From assembly GCF_013248965.1 (NCBI RefSeq), contig NZ_JABRVQ010000024.1:1-62262 (forward strand): a stretch of 62,262 nucleotides of DNA, written 5' to 3'. The notes below the pieces were generated by a model. The model was not told where the DNA came from, ran no database searches, and saw only the letters and a program-made list of their open reading frames with translations. The stretch comes from Psychrobacter okhotskensis. GTDB lineage: Bacteria; Pseudomonadota; Gammaproteobacteria; Pseudomonadales; Moraxellaceae. Positions 10,788-20,993 of the stretch are shown in pieces (within the stretch, counting starts at the first letter, position 1; each line of letters begins with the position of its first letter). A program made the position numbers and the translations under genes.

Positions 10788-13667
10788 TTACTTTGACAAC
10801 TCATCGACACTGATGCCAAGACCACCGGCAATCAATGCTTGTTGCTGCTGAGCATGTAATTTGGGTGAGCCCGTCGCAGGTGCGGCACTAGGAGGACGTG
10901 CTACCGGCTCCATGACTTTTGCCTTGGTTGGATGCGGTACGACAATACGGAACATATGCGGTGCCAAATAATACCAAGCGCCTTGGTTCAACGGCTCTTC
11001 TTGCGTCCAAACGATCTCTTGTAGATTGCTATATTTTTCAATCTCAGCAATCAAACGCTCTTCTGGCAACGGATAAAGCTGCTCAATACGTACAATAGCC
11101 ACATGCTCTAGACCCAATGCACGGCGCTGCTCTAACAAGTCATAATAAACCTTGCCGCCACATAGCACCATACGAGTTACTTTATCTGCATTGTGATCAT
11201 CCATCTCTGAGATAACCGTCTCAAACTTACCAACGGCCAACTCTTCTAGATTTGACGTGGCAAGCTTATGACGTAGCAAGCTCTTCGGTGACATGACGAT
11301 CAATGGTTTGCGAATTGGACGTATGGCTTGACGACGTAGCGCATGATAAATCTGTGCCGGCGTCGTTGGCGTAATCACTTGCATGTTGTCTTCGGCACAT
11401 AACTGTAAGAAGCGCTCAAGACGGGCAGATGAATGCTCTGGGCCTTGACCTTCATAGCCATGCGGTAACAGCATGGTTAGACCACAAACACGCTGCCATT
11501 TGGTCTCGCCACTTGAGATGAACTGGTCAATCACCACTTGCGCACCGTTGACGAAGTCACCAAACTGCGCTTCCCAAACGATCAATGCGTTTGGTACAGT
11601 CGTGGCATAGCCATACTCAAAGGCCAATACTGCTTCTTCTGATAATAGTGAGTTATAAGTGGCAAAACGCGCTTGTTTTTCACTCATATGCGCAAGTGGC
11701 ACATACATGCTACCGTCATTGACGTTATAAATTTCACTATGACGATGCGAGAAAGTACCACGGCCGACATCTTCGCCAGTAATGCGTACTAATACACCAT
11801 CATTATCAACCAGTGAGGCATAAGCCAACGTTTCAGCAGCGCCCCAGTTCAGCGGCTCTTCGCCAGTCTGCATCGCTAGACGCTGATCGACCATCTTTTG
11901 AACTTGGCGCTGTAACTTGTAGCCTTCAGGCATTTCAGCCATACGGCGACCGTAGCCTTTAAGAGTTTCGATATCGACACTGGTGTCCCAGTCATCGACG
12001 AGGTCATGACCTAGATAGGGTTTCCAATCGACAAAAAGCGCTTCATCAGGATCACTGACCAAAGAATTCACCACATAATCGCCACGATCTAACGATTCGC
12101 GGTAAGAATCTTCGTAACTTTTCGCTTCTTCTTCACTAATAATACCCGCTTCAATTAACTGCTGGGCATAGAGAGTGCGGGTCGTTGGTAGCTGTTTGAT
12201 GACTGCATACATCAATGGCTGAGTCGCTGACGGCTCGTCCGCTTCATTGTGGCCATTACGACGATAGCAGAACAGATCAATGATAATGTCTTTATCAAAC
12301 TCATGACGGTAATCTAAGGCTAATTGAGCGGCAAATACGACAGACTCAGGGTCATCACCATTCACATGTAGAATGGGCGCATGTACCATTTTCGCCACAT
12401 CAGTACAGTACTCTGTCGAACGCAAATCTTCTTGACGACTGGTCGTAAAGCCGACTTGGTTATTAATGACGATATGTACCGTACCACCAGTGGTATAAGC
12501 GCGAGTTTGTGACATCTGGAAGGTCTCTTGCACCACACCTTGACCTGCAAATGCTGCATCACCGTGGATAACGATTGGCAGTACTGAATTGCCATCTTTA
12601 CCTTCATGGCGAGCTTGGTCGTTGCGACGCACTTGACGAGCACGGACTGAGCCTTGTAATACGGGTGCCACAATCTCAAGATGCGATGGGTTAAAGGCCA
12701 GTGCTAAATGCGCTTCGCCACCTGGCGTCATCACGTTAGATGAATAACCATTATGATACTTAACGTCGCCTGAGCCTTTTTCTGGCTGTACTTTGCCATC
12801 GAATTCGTCAAACAAATCAGCGGGGTTTTTACCTAAGATATTTACGAGTAAGTTCAGGCGTCCACGATGCGCCATACCAATAACCATCTCTTTGGTACCA
12901 TAGCCACCAGCACGCTGTATAATTTCGTTAACGGCAGGAATAAAGCTTTCACCGCCTTCTAAACCAAAACGCTTAACACCTGTATACTTACGCGCTAGAT
13001 ATTTTTCTAGGCCTTCGGCTGCCGTCAAACGTTCAAGAATAGACAAACGCTTTTCTTTGTCAAACTCGATATGACCTAAGTTGGTCTCTAGATATTGTTC
13101 CATCCAGCGCTTTTCGGTACTGGTGGTGACGTGCATATATTCGACACCGATGTAGCGGCAATAAACACGCTCCATAATTTCGATAATTTCTCGTAACGGT
13201 GCTTCGTCCTTACCGATATTCAAATCGTTGGTAGGATAAATGGTGTCTAAATCAGCTTCTGAGAGATTGTGGTACTCAAGGGTCAAATCTTCGACTTCAG
13301 CGCGCGGATGTAGATCCAACGGATCTAATTTTGCACGGCGATGACCACGGCGACGATAAGCAGAAATCAGCTGCTGTACGCCCATTTGCTTAGGGTCAGC
13401 ACAGTCAGCGGCATTGCTAGTCGTTGTGGTTGCGGGGGTAATCTTGTTGGCCGTCTGATTGCGAGAAAGCAATAAAAACTGATCTTTGATGGCGTTATGC
13501 TGAGCATCATTTGGCGACTGATACTGGGCAAAATACGCTTGCCAATCGGTACCAACACTAGTAGGGTCAGTTAAGTACTGCTCATAAAGTGCTTCGATAT
13601 AATTGGCATTATCAGCAGCCAGTTCAGTATGTTCTACGTCTGCAGCTTCTTTAGTTATACTATTCAT
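10788..13667 (-). CDS. sucA: 2-oxoglutarate dehydrogenase E1 component
   Basis: A 959-residue thiamine-diphosphate enzyme decarboxylating 2-oxoglutarate. The N-terminal E2-interaction segment carries YIEALYEQYLTDPTSVG. The TPP-binding part includes GMAHRGRLNLLVN near 263, HGDAAFAGQGVVQETF near 370 and the metal-binding VNGDDPESV region. The transketolase-like C-terminal half has EAQFGDFVNGAQ and LPHGYEGQGPEHSSARLER. Length is standard. First gene of the suc operon, preceded by about 870 bases without genes. Confidence 0.98.
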   Translation of the reverse strand: MNSITKEAADVEHTELAADNANYIEALYEQYLTDPTSVGTDWQAYFAQYQSPNDAQHNAIKDQFLLLSRNQTANKITPATTTTSNAADCADPKQMGVQQLISAYRRRGHRRAKLDPLDLHPRAEVEDLTLEYHNLSEADLDTIYPTNDLNIGKDEAPLREIIEIMERVYCRYIGVEYMHVTTSTEKRWMEQYLETNLGHIEFDKEKRLSILERLTAAEGLEKYLARKYTGVKRFGLEGGESFIPAVNEIIQRAGGYGTKEMVIGMAHRGRLNLLVNILGKNPADLFDEFDGKVQPEKGSGDVKYHNGYSSNVMTPGGEAHLALAFNPSHLEIVAPVLQGSVRARQVRRNDQARHEGKDGNSVLPIVIHGDAAFAGQGVVQETFQMSQTRAYTTGGTVHIVINNQVGFTTSRQEDLRSTEYCTDVAKMVHAPILHVNGDDPESVVFAAQLALDYRHEFDKDIIIDLFCYRRNGHNEADEPSATQPLMYAVIKQLPTTRTLYAQQLIEAGIISEEEAKSYEDSYRESLDRGDYVVNSLVSDPDEALFVDWKPYLGHDLVDDWDTSVDIETLKGYGRRMAEMPEGYKLQRQVQKMVDQRLAMQTGEEPLNWGAAETLAYASLVDNDGVLVRITGEDVGRGTFSHRHSEIYNVNDGSMYVPLAHMSEKQARFATYNSLLSEEAVLAFEYGYATTVPNALIVWEAQFGDFVNGAQVVIDQFISSGETKWQRVCGLTMLLPHGYEGQGPEHSSARLERFLQLCAEDNMQVITPTTPAQIYHALRRQAIRPIRKPLIVMSPKSLLRHKLATSNLEELAVGKFETVISEMDDHNADKVTRMVLCGGKVYYDLLEQRRALGLEHVAIVRIEQLYPLPEERLIAEIEKYSNLQEIVWTQEEPLNQGAWYYLAPHMFRIVVPHPTKAKVMEPVARPPSAAPATGSPKLHAQQQQALIAGGLGISVDELSK

Positions 13668-14533
13668 AATAATCGTCTATTTGATAGATAAATGAATGGA
13701 ATCGTGCTTATTATTGTGTCGTTCATTGTACGTTCGGTATTTTGACTCTTAAAATTCACCATTAAGTAGTAAGACTTGCTATGGCTAATATTTAGTATAT
13801 AAAAGCTCTATTCGTATTAAATGTTATTCGTGCTATAGAAAGAAGCCGTTATCACTATTGATAAAACATATATCAAGTAACGACAACGAGTGCTACTACA
13901 ATACTTATCTCAGATAATAGTCATTCAATCAAATTATTTGTGAACGTCCGGTTTTCTTATCAGACTCGTTTCACAACATTAATTTATATATACTGCTATC
14001 AGCTATAACCAATTCATTAATGGTAATATCTTTGGTAAACATCCTATCGTTCAGCTAGCCTATAAACTGGCTATTTTCGCTGAAATGTTTTTGTATGAGA
14101 GATATTTACCGTCTTTTTTGACAAACATACATTGCTGTATAGCTTAGCATGCGTACCCCGCATGACATAGTTTGTTTGCTCAATAGTAGGTATTTACATA
14201 ATGAATATCTATTATAGACCTCCCACTTCGTACATTTCTATTGGTAATTATATAGAGAGTTTGCTCATATAACTCATCTTCTTACATACCACCAACGTAT
14301 TGTTAATACTGCCTTACTTTTGACCAGTTATTTCCTGCTTTTTTGATGAAAAACTCTACTATCTATAATATTTTTTGGTCTTACAACGGTAAGAAGCAAC
14401 GTTTTTTCGCGCCTCGTATCGTCCTTTAAAATATATGATGGCTGTCTTCTTAAATAGCAAGTTAGATAGCAATCAGAAAAACCTCGCTTGCATTCGATCA
14501 CGACACATTCTATCACTATGCAAATTTGTTCAA
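13668..14533. other. Gene-free spacer upstream of sucA
   Basis: About 866 bases between the sucA start and the sdh operon terminator. It is AT-rich and interrupted by stops in all frames. The only longish frame (14328-14543) overlaps the terminator and has no recognisable protein features. It presumably holds the sucA promoter and a long leader, but I could not identify a convincing operator or RNA fold in it. Confidence 0.5.
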
Positions 14534-14566
14534 TAAAAAACACCGCCTAATAATGAGACGGTGTTT
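14534..14566 (-). terminator. Intrinsic terminator of the sdhCDAB operon
   Basis: On the minus strand AACACCG (14559-14565) pairs with CGGTGTT (14539-14545), followed by TTTTTTATTG. It lies 42 bases beyond the sdhB stop. Confidence 0.85.
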
Positions 14567-14607
14567 CGTGATGATGTGTGCATACAACCATGCAACAATG
14601 AACCCGT

Positions 14608-15318
14608 TTAACCTGCTTGATCAATCAGCATGTTACGTAGATGACCGATTGCCTTGGTAGGGTTTAAGCCTTTTGGACAAACTGAAACACAGTTCATGAT
14701 ACCACGGCAGCGGAATAGGCTGAATGGATCGTCCAAACGTGCTAAACGTGCTTGCGTATCACCATCACGGCTATCAGCAACAAAGCGATAAGCGTGTAAT
14801 AGTGCTGATGGGCCTAAGAACTTATCAGGATTCCACCAGAATGATGGGCAGCTGGTTGAGCAGCACGCACATAGGATACATTCATACAGACCGTTTAGCT
14901 TTTCACGTTGTTCAGGTGACTGTAAACGCTCCGTTGGCGGTGCAGGCTGATCATTAATTAAGTACGGGTGTACTTTTTCGTACTGCTCGTAGAATTGGTT
15001 CATATCGACAACCAAATCACGCACAACAGGCAAACCTGGTAACGGACGAATAGTAATTTTTTCGGGTAGCGTGTTCATGTTTAACAAACAGGCTAAACCG
15101 TTTTTACCATTAATATTCATGCCGTCAGAGCCACAAATGCCTTCACGGCAAGAGCGACGGAAGGTGATGGTTTCATCTTCCTTTTTTAGGCGTAATAACA
15201 CGTCAAGCAACATACGATCTGAGTCTAGTAGCTCAATCGTATAAGTTTGCATGCGCGGCGCTGCGTCCAAGTCAGGATCGTAGCGATAGATTTCGATGGT
15301 GCGAGTACCTCGGCTCAT
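14608..15318 (-). CDS. sdhB: Succinate dehydrogenase iron-sulfur subunit
   Basis: A 236-residue electron-transfer subunit of complex II. The plant-type [2Fe-2S] site is in CREGICGSDGMNINGKNGLA (near 57-77), the [4Fe-4S] site in CILCACCSTSCP (near 149), and the [3Fe-4S] site in CRGIMNCVSVCPKGLNP (near 206). I start at 15318 (MSRGTRTIEIYRYDP) because GGAG lies 9 bases upstream and the family begins here. The longer frame to 15369 adds 17 unlikely residues. It is separated from sdhA by 189 bases containing a large hairpin. Confidence 0.97.
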   Translation of the reverse strand: MSRGTRTIEIYRYDPDLDAAPRMQTYTIELLDSDRMLLDVLLRLKKEDETITFRRSCREGICGSDGMNINGKNGLACLLNMNTLPEKITIRPLPGLPVVRDLVVDMNQFYEQYEKVHPYLINDQPAPPTERLQSPEQREKLNGLYECILCACCSTSCPSFWWNPDKFLGPSALLHAYRFVADSRDGDTQARLARLDDPFSLFRCRGIMNCVSVCPKGLNPTKAIGHLRNMLIDQAG

Positions 15319-15462
15319 AATGCTAAACTCCACACGTAGGTGATGGCGGGCATACAAAGGTTGCCGCATGTCAGCGCTAGAGGGTCTCTCTTTATTACAG
15401 CGCTGGCATGAGCATGTAGCTGGCGGTCACCTTTTTAATAAATTAATAAGGGATAGAACGTT

Positions 15463-15499
15463 TGCGCGGCTTTTATATAACAGATATAAAAGCCGCGCA
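15463..15499 (-). other. Perfect 16-bp inverted repeat between sdhA and sdhB
   Basis: TGCGCGGCTTTTATAT (15463-15478) and ATATAAAAGCCGCGCA (15484-15499) are exact complements around the 5-base loop AACAG. The stem begins 8 bases after the sdhA stop. No T-run follows on the minus strand, so it is not a classical terminator. An mRNA-stabilising or processing hairpin is more likely. Confidence 0.85.
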
Positions 15500-15507
15500 G
15501 TCTAGAC

Positions 15508-17358
15508 TTAATAGACGCGAACTTTTGGCTCGATATAGTCAACAGTCAGCGGTACTTTACGAACAGGCTTATAAACAATGCGATTGCCTTCAGAGTACCA
15601 AAGTGTATGCTTCATCCAGTCATGATCGTTACGACCGTTTGGTGCATAGTCATCATCTTCTGGGCGGTCATAATCTGACACACTGTGGGCACCGCGACTT
15701 TCGTGACGGTTAGCCGCTGAGATCATGGTTGCTTTAGCCACTTCGTAAAGGTTTGCGACTTCAAATGCTTCAATACGAGCGGTGTTGAACACTTGTGATT
15801 TATCAGATAAATGGATTTGGTCAATTTTGTCACCCAGCGCTAAGATTTTCTCAACACCTTCGTCCATCATGGCTTGGGTACGGAATACGCTAGCATGCTT
15901 TTGCATCACGGCACGAATCTCGTCTGCAACGTCTTGAGCATTATAGCCTTCAGTAGACTGTTGTAACTTGTCTAAACGCTTCACGGTAAAATCAAGAACG
16001 CGTGGATCAAGCGGCTTGTAGTTGTGATCGGCATGATGGAATTCATCAACGATATGCTTACCTGCTGCCCGACCGAATACCAACAAATCGAGCAGTGAAT
16101 TGGTTCCTAAACGGTTGGCACCATGGACACTGACACAAGCACATTCGCCAATAGCATACAACCCTTTAACGACATTGCCTTTGGTATATAGGCCGTCTTC
16201 ATCCGTCTCCGCGTCTAAATCTGGCGTGATAACTTGACCATGAATCGTCGTCGGAATACCGCCCATCATATAGTGAATGGTTGGAATAACAGGGATAGGC
16301 TCTTTGGTGATATCGACGTTCGCAAAGTTTTTACCAATCTCAAAGACTGATGGCAAACGCTTCATGATGGTTTCAACACCCAAATGCGTCATATCCATAA
16401 CGATATAGTCTGCATTCGGACCACAACCACGGCCTTCTTTGATTTCTTGATCCATAGAGCGCGAAACCAAATCACGTGGTGCCAAGTCTTTTACGGTTGG
16501 CGCATAACGCTCCATAAAGGCTTCACCATCTTTATTACGCAAGATAGCACCTTCACCGCGGCAACCTTCCGTCAATAGAACGCCCGCACCAGCCACACCC
16601 GTTGGGTGGAACTGCCAGAATTCCATATCCTGAAGTGGCACGCCAGCACGAACTGCCATACCGATACCGTCACCAGTATTGATATAAGCGTTGGTAGAGG
16701 CTTCAAAGATACGACCAGCGCCGCCAGTTGCCAAAACAGTAATTGGTGACTGGAATACCGCAACCGTCCCTGTTTCTTGCTCAAGCGCGACCACACCGTT
16801 GATATTACCGGCTTCATCTTTGATTAAATCAAGGGCAATCCACTCAATAAAGAATTGAGTACCTTGCTCTAAGTTTTTTTGATAAAGGGTATGCAATAGT
16901 GCGTGACCCGTACGGTCAGCCGCAGCACAAGCACGTTGTACAGCTTTTTCACCATAGTTAGAAGTATGACCACCGAATGGGCGCTGATAAATCGTGCCAT
17001 CCTCATTACGGTCAAACGGCATGCCCATGTGCTCAAGCTCATACACCACTTTTGGCGCTTCACGGCACATATATTCGATAGCGTCTTGGTCACCCAACCA
17101 ATCTGACCCTTTAACGGTGTCATAAAAGTGAAAGTGCCAGTTGTCATTGCTCATGTTACCCAAACTTGCACCGATACCACCTTGAGCGGCAACCGTGTGC
17201 GAACGGGTCGGGAATACTTTGGTAATGACCGCCACATTCATGCCCGCTTCGGCCAAATGTAGTGACGCACGCATACCTGAGCCACCACCACCAACGATGA
17301 CGGCATCGTAGTTTAGGGTCTTAATATTACTAATGGTATTATCTTGTCTAGTTGCCAT
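15508..17358 (-). CDS. sdhA: Succinate dehydrogenase flavoprotein subunit
   Basis: A 616-residue catalytic subunit oxidising succinate to fumarate. The FAD-binding VIVGGGGSGMRASLHLAEAG is near residues 20-40. The covalent FAD histidine is in TRSHTVAAQGG (near 54), and HPTGVAGAGVLLTEGCRGEG and GANRLGTNSLLDLLVFGR mark the substrate and capping regions. Length is standard. AGGAAAA precedes the ATG. It follows sdhD by 428 bases, a large gap for this operon. Confidence 0.98.
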   Translation of the reverse strand: MATRQDNTISNIKTLNYDAVIVGGGGSGMRASLHLAEAGMNVAVITKVFPTRSHTVAAQGGIGASLGNMSNDNWHFHFYDTVKGSDWLGDQDAIEYMCREAPKVVYELEHMGMPFDRNEDGTIYQRPFGGHTSNYGEKAVQRACAAADRTGHALLHTLYQKNLEQGTQFFIEWIALDLIKDEAGNINGVVALEQETGTVAVFQSPITVLATGGAGRIFEASTNAYINTGDGIGMAVRAGVPLQDMEFWQFHPTGVAGAGVLLTEGCRGEGAILRNKDGEAFMERYAPTVKDLAPRDLVSRSMDQEIKEGRGCGPNADYIVMDMTHLGVETIMKRLPSVFEIGKNFANVDITKEPIPVIPTIHYMMGGIPTTIHGQVITPDLDAETDEDGLYTKGNVVKGLYAIGECACVSVHGANRLGTNSLLDLLVFGRAAGKHIVDEFHHADHNYKPLDPRVLDFTVKRLDKLQQSTEGYNAQDVADEIRAVMQKHASVFRTQAMMDEGVEKILALGDKIDQIHLSDKSQVFNTARIEAFEVANLYEVAKATMISAANRHESRGAHSVSDYDRPEDDDYAPNGRNDHDWMKHTLWYSEGNRIVYKPVRKVPLTVDYIEPKVRVY

Positions 17359-17786
17359 TACGGTTTTCCTAATGCCTGTTAATGCTTGCGAAGTAAATAC
17401 AAGGGTTACTTATTACGTCACGGTAGTTGGCTGATTGAACGTCTATTCTGTCTAATCAAGCAAACCACTTAAAATTGACGAGGTAAACCACCTCAAACCA
17501 CTTACTAAAATGTGCATAGTCATCGTCGTGTCTGGCAAAGTTGACTTATATTCACCCTCATATAAGCGACTGTCTCAGCCAAAAACAATTGAAACTCGTG
17601 ACTATTATATGGCTACTGAAAGACTGCTCTTAAAGACTTTAACCGTCTATAAAACTGACCAAGCAGTCCATCCTTATTTTTAAAGCCTAGCTTATTTTGT
17701 AGAATCTAGCTTCGTTTGTAAAACCTGAATTATTGATAGCGTTATTGATAAAACCTACCGATAAATAAGGCTTAGATATTGAGTCT
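17359..17786. other. Spacer between sdhD and sdhA
   Basis: 428 bases with no credible frame. It contains loose repeats of AAACCAC near 17461-17506. No terminator was seen. It may hold an internal promoter for sdhAB; I could not identify one with confidence. Confidence 0.4.
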
Positions 17787-18194
17787 TTAGACAGCAACGA
17801 CAGCGAAGCCATTACCCCAAAAAATCATAATACCCCAAAATAAGAATACTAAAATGGCAATGATCATAAGTGTCTGCAACACCAGACGTAGACCTGCTGC
17901 GCTTGAGCCTAATTTGCCCGTGGTAATATAATCCGTAAAGACGGTCCACATTCCCACCCAAGCATGACCTGCTAGCGCAAGGATAGCCACCAAGCTAAAT
18001 AAGCGCATCGGCAAGCTCATCATAAACTGTGACCATTCAACAAAGGTCACATCGCCATGCGTTAAGAAAAAGCCTAGAAGTACCACACTATAAACGGCTA
18101 AGACGACAGCACTAATGCGCTGAACAATCCAATCACGTGAGCCTGATCCGGTGAGACCAGTCGCGCTTTTGACTCCTGAATTATTTTTTATCAT
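17787..18194 (-). CDS. sdhD: Succinate dehydrogenase membrane anchor subunit
   Basis: A 135-residue cytochrome b556 anchor with three predicted membrane helices (about 33-51, 63-85 and 105-130). The motif GHAWVGMWTVFTDYI near 75-90 is the SdhD quinone/heme-side signature. I start at 18194, where ATG overlaps the sdhC stop as TAATG with GGTGAT upstream, implying translational coupling. An alternative ATG at 18209 (MGDVL) adds five residues and has no ribosome binding site. Confidence 0.9.
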   Translation of the reverse strand: MIKNNSGVKSATGLTGSGSRDWIVQRISAVVLAVYSVVLLGFFLTHGDVTFVEWSQFMMSLPMRLFSLVAILALAGHAWVGMWTVFTDYITTGKLGSSAAGLRLVLQTLMIIAILVFLFWGIMIFWGNGFAVVAV

Positions 18195-18580
18195 TAGAAC
18201 ATCACCCATACAAATGACGCGACAATTAGAATCGCTGCAATCACAAAACTGACCATAGAGGCAGTGCGGCCAGATTTTAGTTCTTCGTTCATGCCCATAT
18301 CAGCGAATAAGTGCTTGATACCCATCACAAAGTGATAAGCAATCGCGGCCACGAATATCCATGCCAAAAAGCGCACGAGTACGTTGTCAAACACGGTCTC
18401 AAAACTCTCAGGCGAGGCCAATGAGTTCTGTAGTAACCACAGCATGACAGGAATCAGTAAAAATAAGATAATACCAGTGATACGATGCAAGATTGAGGCA
18501 ATTGCGATCGGTGAGCGATTAACGCTAATCACTTGGCTTAAAGGCAGATCAATAGGTCGGTTGCTTTTCACAGCGGGCAT
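18194..18580 (-). CDS. sdhC: Succinate dehydrogenase cytochrome b556 subunit
   Basis: A 128-residue membrane subunit with three helices. SPIAIASILHRITG near 23-36 contains the Ser and Arg quinone-site residues, and HFVMGIKHLFADMG near 85 contains the heme-ligand histidine. I choose ATG 18580 (MPAVKSNRPIDLPLSQV) from family similarity. The longest frame reaches 18637 but its 19 extra residues look spurious. A GTG at 18571 has AAGGA eight bases upstream and is a real competitor. First gene of sdhCDAB. Confidence 0.92.
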   Translation of the reverse strand: MPAVKSNRPIDLPLSQVISVNRSPIAIASILHRITGIILFLLIPVMLWLLQNSLASPESFETVFDNVLVRFLAWIFVAAIAYHFVMGIKHLFADMGMNEELKSGRTASMVSFVIAAILIVASFVWVMF

Positions 18581-19624
18581 CCTTTTTGCGGTTATACTCC
18601 TGTATCTGCTAGCAACGCTTGACATTAATGGCGTCAATTAGGCATTGAGCAACACACGAGACGAATAAAGTAAGGAAGAGCTAGCTGACTTCGTTTAGTT
18701 TGTGCTAAATATGAAGAAAGGATCGTATGATAAAAGGTTTTGATAAACGGTTTAGCAGGACTTATCAAACTGATAAGCTCTTGACGACAGCCCATCCACT
18801 AGCCAACAAGTAAAGATAAACATTCATTAGATCGATTAACTATTCTATTTTTACTGATACTTTTGATACAGAAAAATACGACTGTCGTTTCTATATCACT
18901 ATGAACCATAAGTGCATTCACTAAAACAGGCTAATTATTTACTAATTACTTAAGAATAGGACAGTTAACAAGATCCATGAGACCATCACCTAGGGTTTTG
19001 GTCTAAACAGTCACCATTTGGTCATCGCCAAATACAGATAGAATCAGCTTTAAGCGATACTATACCACGACCACTTATCAATTCGCACAGAGCGAGTGCC
19101 AGTTAAGTAACGCTAATTATAAAATGACTGGGCGACAATTACAAATTTATCCCTAAAGTAATGAAATTAGAAGGCTTATTTAACAAACAAGCGGATTTGT
19201 GCAATACTAAATCCCCTCCGACATCTCAGCCTAACGAATTTGTTGACCTATTCTGTTCGCCTACTACTCATACGCACTCTGTTTTTAGCATAAATAACCA
19301 AAATGCTAATAGCTATATTTTGGCAAATTGACACCAATATTATGTGAATAATGGGATTTGGCTTAATGCCATAAAAAGGCATTTTTTAAGTAAAATAACC
19401 AAGCAGACATATTTTGATACAAAAATTACAGTAGATAAATACTATGAAACCACACCAGTTGGTGCCATTGCTGCTAAAAGTTTTTTCAAATCAGAGAGAA
19501 TTGCTGCTAATATAGCCTGCATATTAAATGGGTTAAAACATTTTGACCGTTTGACTACTAATGGCGCGAGGCTGTGCGTCGGTATATTTTATTCTAACAA
19601 GTTACAACCAATGGAGAGGAATTT
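18581..19624. promoter_or_regulatory. Divergent sdhC-gltA intergenic region
   Basis: About 1 kb between the divergently transcribed sdhC and gltA genes. Both promoters must lie here. A weak frame at 19344-19649 overlaps the gltA start and has no protein features. TTGACA occurs at 19328 but I found no well-spaced -10 element, so no promoter is assigned. Confidence 0.5.
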
Positions 19625-20905
19625 ATGGCTGACACTAACGCCAAACTAACCGTAGATGGTAAAGAATACGAACTTCCTATTATTACAGGCACTTTAGGGC
19701 GCCCAGTTATCGATGTTGCAGCTATACAAGAGTCAGGCTTTTGGTCTTATGACCCTGGTTTTAAAGTAACCGCACCTGTCGAATCAAAAATCACTTTCAT
19801 TGATGGTGGTAAAGGTGAGTTGTTACATCGCGGCTACCCTATCGATCAATTAGCAAACAATGCTGAATATTTAGAAGTGGCCTATGCCCTCGTTCATGGC
19901 GAGTTACCTAACGCCGAGCAAAAAGCCGACTTCTTTGAAAAAATTCGCAAGCATGCAGGCGTTCATGATCAATTACGCAAATTCTTTGAAGGCTTCCGCC
20001 GTGACGCGCATCCAATGGCCATTATGGTTGGTGTCGTTGGTGCCTTATCAGCGTTCTATCATGAAAACCTAGATGTCAGCAATGAAGATCATCGCGAAAT
20101 CACTGCTATTCGTCTAATTGCTAAAATGCCAACGCTTGCTGCGATGAGTTATAAATACTCACAAGGCGAACCGTTCATGTATCCACGCAATGACTTTAGC
20201 TATGCAGAAAACTTCTTATATATGATGTTTGCCACCCCTGCTGACGTTGACTATAAAGTAAACCCAGTCATCGCTAAAGCCATGGACAAAATCTTTACCT
20301 TGCACGCAGATCATGAGCAAAACGCCTCAACGTCTACTGTACGTCTAGCGGGTTCTACTGGTGCAAACCCTTACGCTTGTATCGCTGCTGGTATCGCGGC
20401 TCTTTGGGGCCCATCACATGGCGGCGCGAACGAAGCTGTTCTTGAGATGCTTGATGAAATCGGTTCGGTAGAAAACGTGCCTGAATTCATGGAAAAAGTG
20501 AAGAGCCGTGAAGTGAAGCTTATGGGCTTTGGTCATCGCGTCTACAAAAACTTTGACCCACGCGCACAAGTAATGAAAGAGACTTGTGATGAAGTATTAG
20601 CCGCGCTTGGTATCAACGATCCTAAGCTTGAGCTTGCTATGGCACTTGAGAAAATCGCTTTAGAAGACCCGTTCTTCATCGAGCGTAACTTGTATCCAAA
20701 CGTTGATTTTTACTCTGGCATCATTCTAAAAGCCATTGGTATCCCAACGTCAATGTTTACGGTTATCTTCTCTCTAGCCCGTACCTCTGGTTGGATCAGC
20801 CATTGGTTAGAGATGCACAGTGCACCGTTCAAAATCGGTCGCCCGCGTCAGTTATATACTGGTGAGACAAAACGCGATTTTGTTAAAGTTGAAGATCGCA
20901 AATAG
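19625..20905 (+). CDS. gltA: Citrate synthase (type II, hexameric)
   Basis: A 426-residue enzyme condensing oxaloacetate and acetyl-CoA, the entry step of the TCA cycle. The catalytic residues are the His in [12 protein letters not shown] (near 268), the His in [14 protein letters not shown] (near 308) and the Asp in YPNVDFYSG (near 365). The N-terminal small domain (about 1-60) is typical of the Gram-negative NADH-sensitive type. AGAGGAATTT precedes the ATG. Divergent from sdhC and followed by a strong terminator. Confidence 0.98.
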   Translation: MADTNAKLTVDGKEYELPIITGTLGRPVIDVAAIQESGFWSYDPGFKVTAPVESKITFIDGGKGELLHRGYPIDQLANNAEYLEVAYALVHGELPNAEQKADFFEKIRKHAGVHDQLRKFFEGFRRDAHPMAIMVGVVGALSAFYHENLDVSNEDHREITAIRLIAKMPTLAAMSYKYSQGEPFMYPRNDFSYAENFLYMMFATPADVDYKVNPVIAKAMDKIFTLHADHEQNASTSTVRLAGSTGANPYACIAAGIAALWGPSHGGANEAVLEMLDEIGSVENVPEFMEKVKSREVKLMGFGHRVYKNFDPRAQVMKETCDEVLAALGINDPKLELAMALEKIALEDPFFIERNLYPNVDFYSGIILKAIGIPTSMFTVIFSLARTSGWISHWLEMHSAPFKIGRPRQLYTGETKRDFVKVEDRK

Positions 20906-20925
20906 TAAGCCCTTATCAGCAACAT

Positions 20926-20957
20926 AAAAAATCCCGCTCTCGTAGCGGGATTTTTTA
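20926..20957 (+). terminator. Intrinsic terminator of gltA
   Basis: ATCCCGCT (20931-20938) pairs with AGCGGGAT (20944-20951) around CTCGT, with A-run before and TTTTTT after. It may act in both directions. Confidence 0.93.
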
Positions 20958-20993
20958 TGGTCTAAATTTAATAACGTGATGACAAATCACACT

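Noticed and set aside
14328..14543. 71-residue frame between sucA and sdhB
   Set aside because: Starts inside the sdh terminator hairpin and encodes a Cys/Ile-rich peptide with no recognisable features.
19344..19649. 101-residue frame before gltA
   Set aside because: Overlaps the gltA start in another frame, lacks a ribosome binding site and shows no domain or composition typical of a protein.
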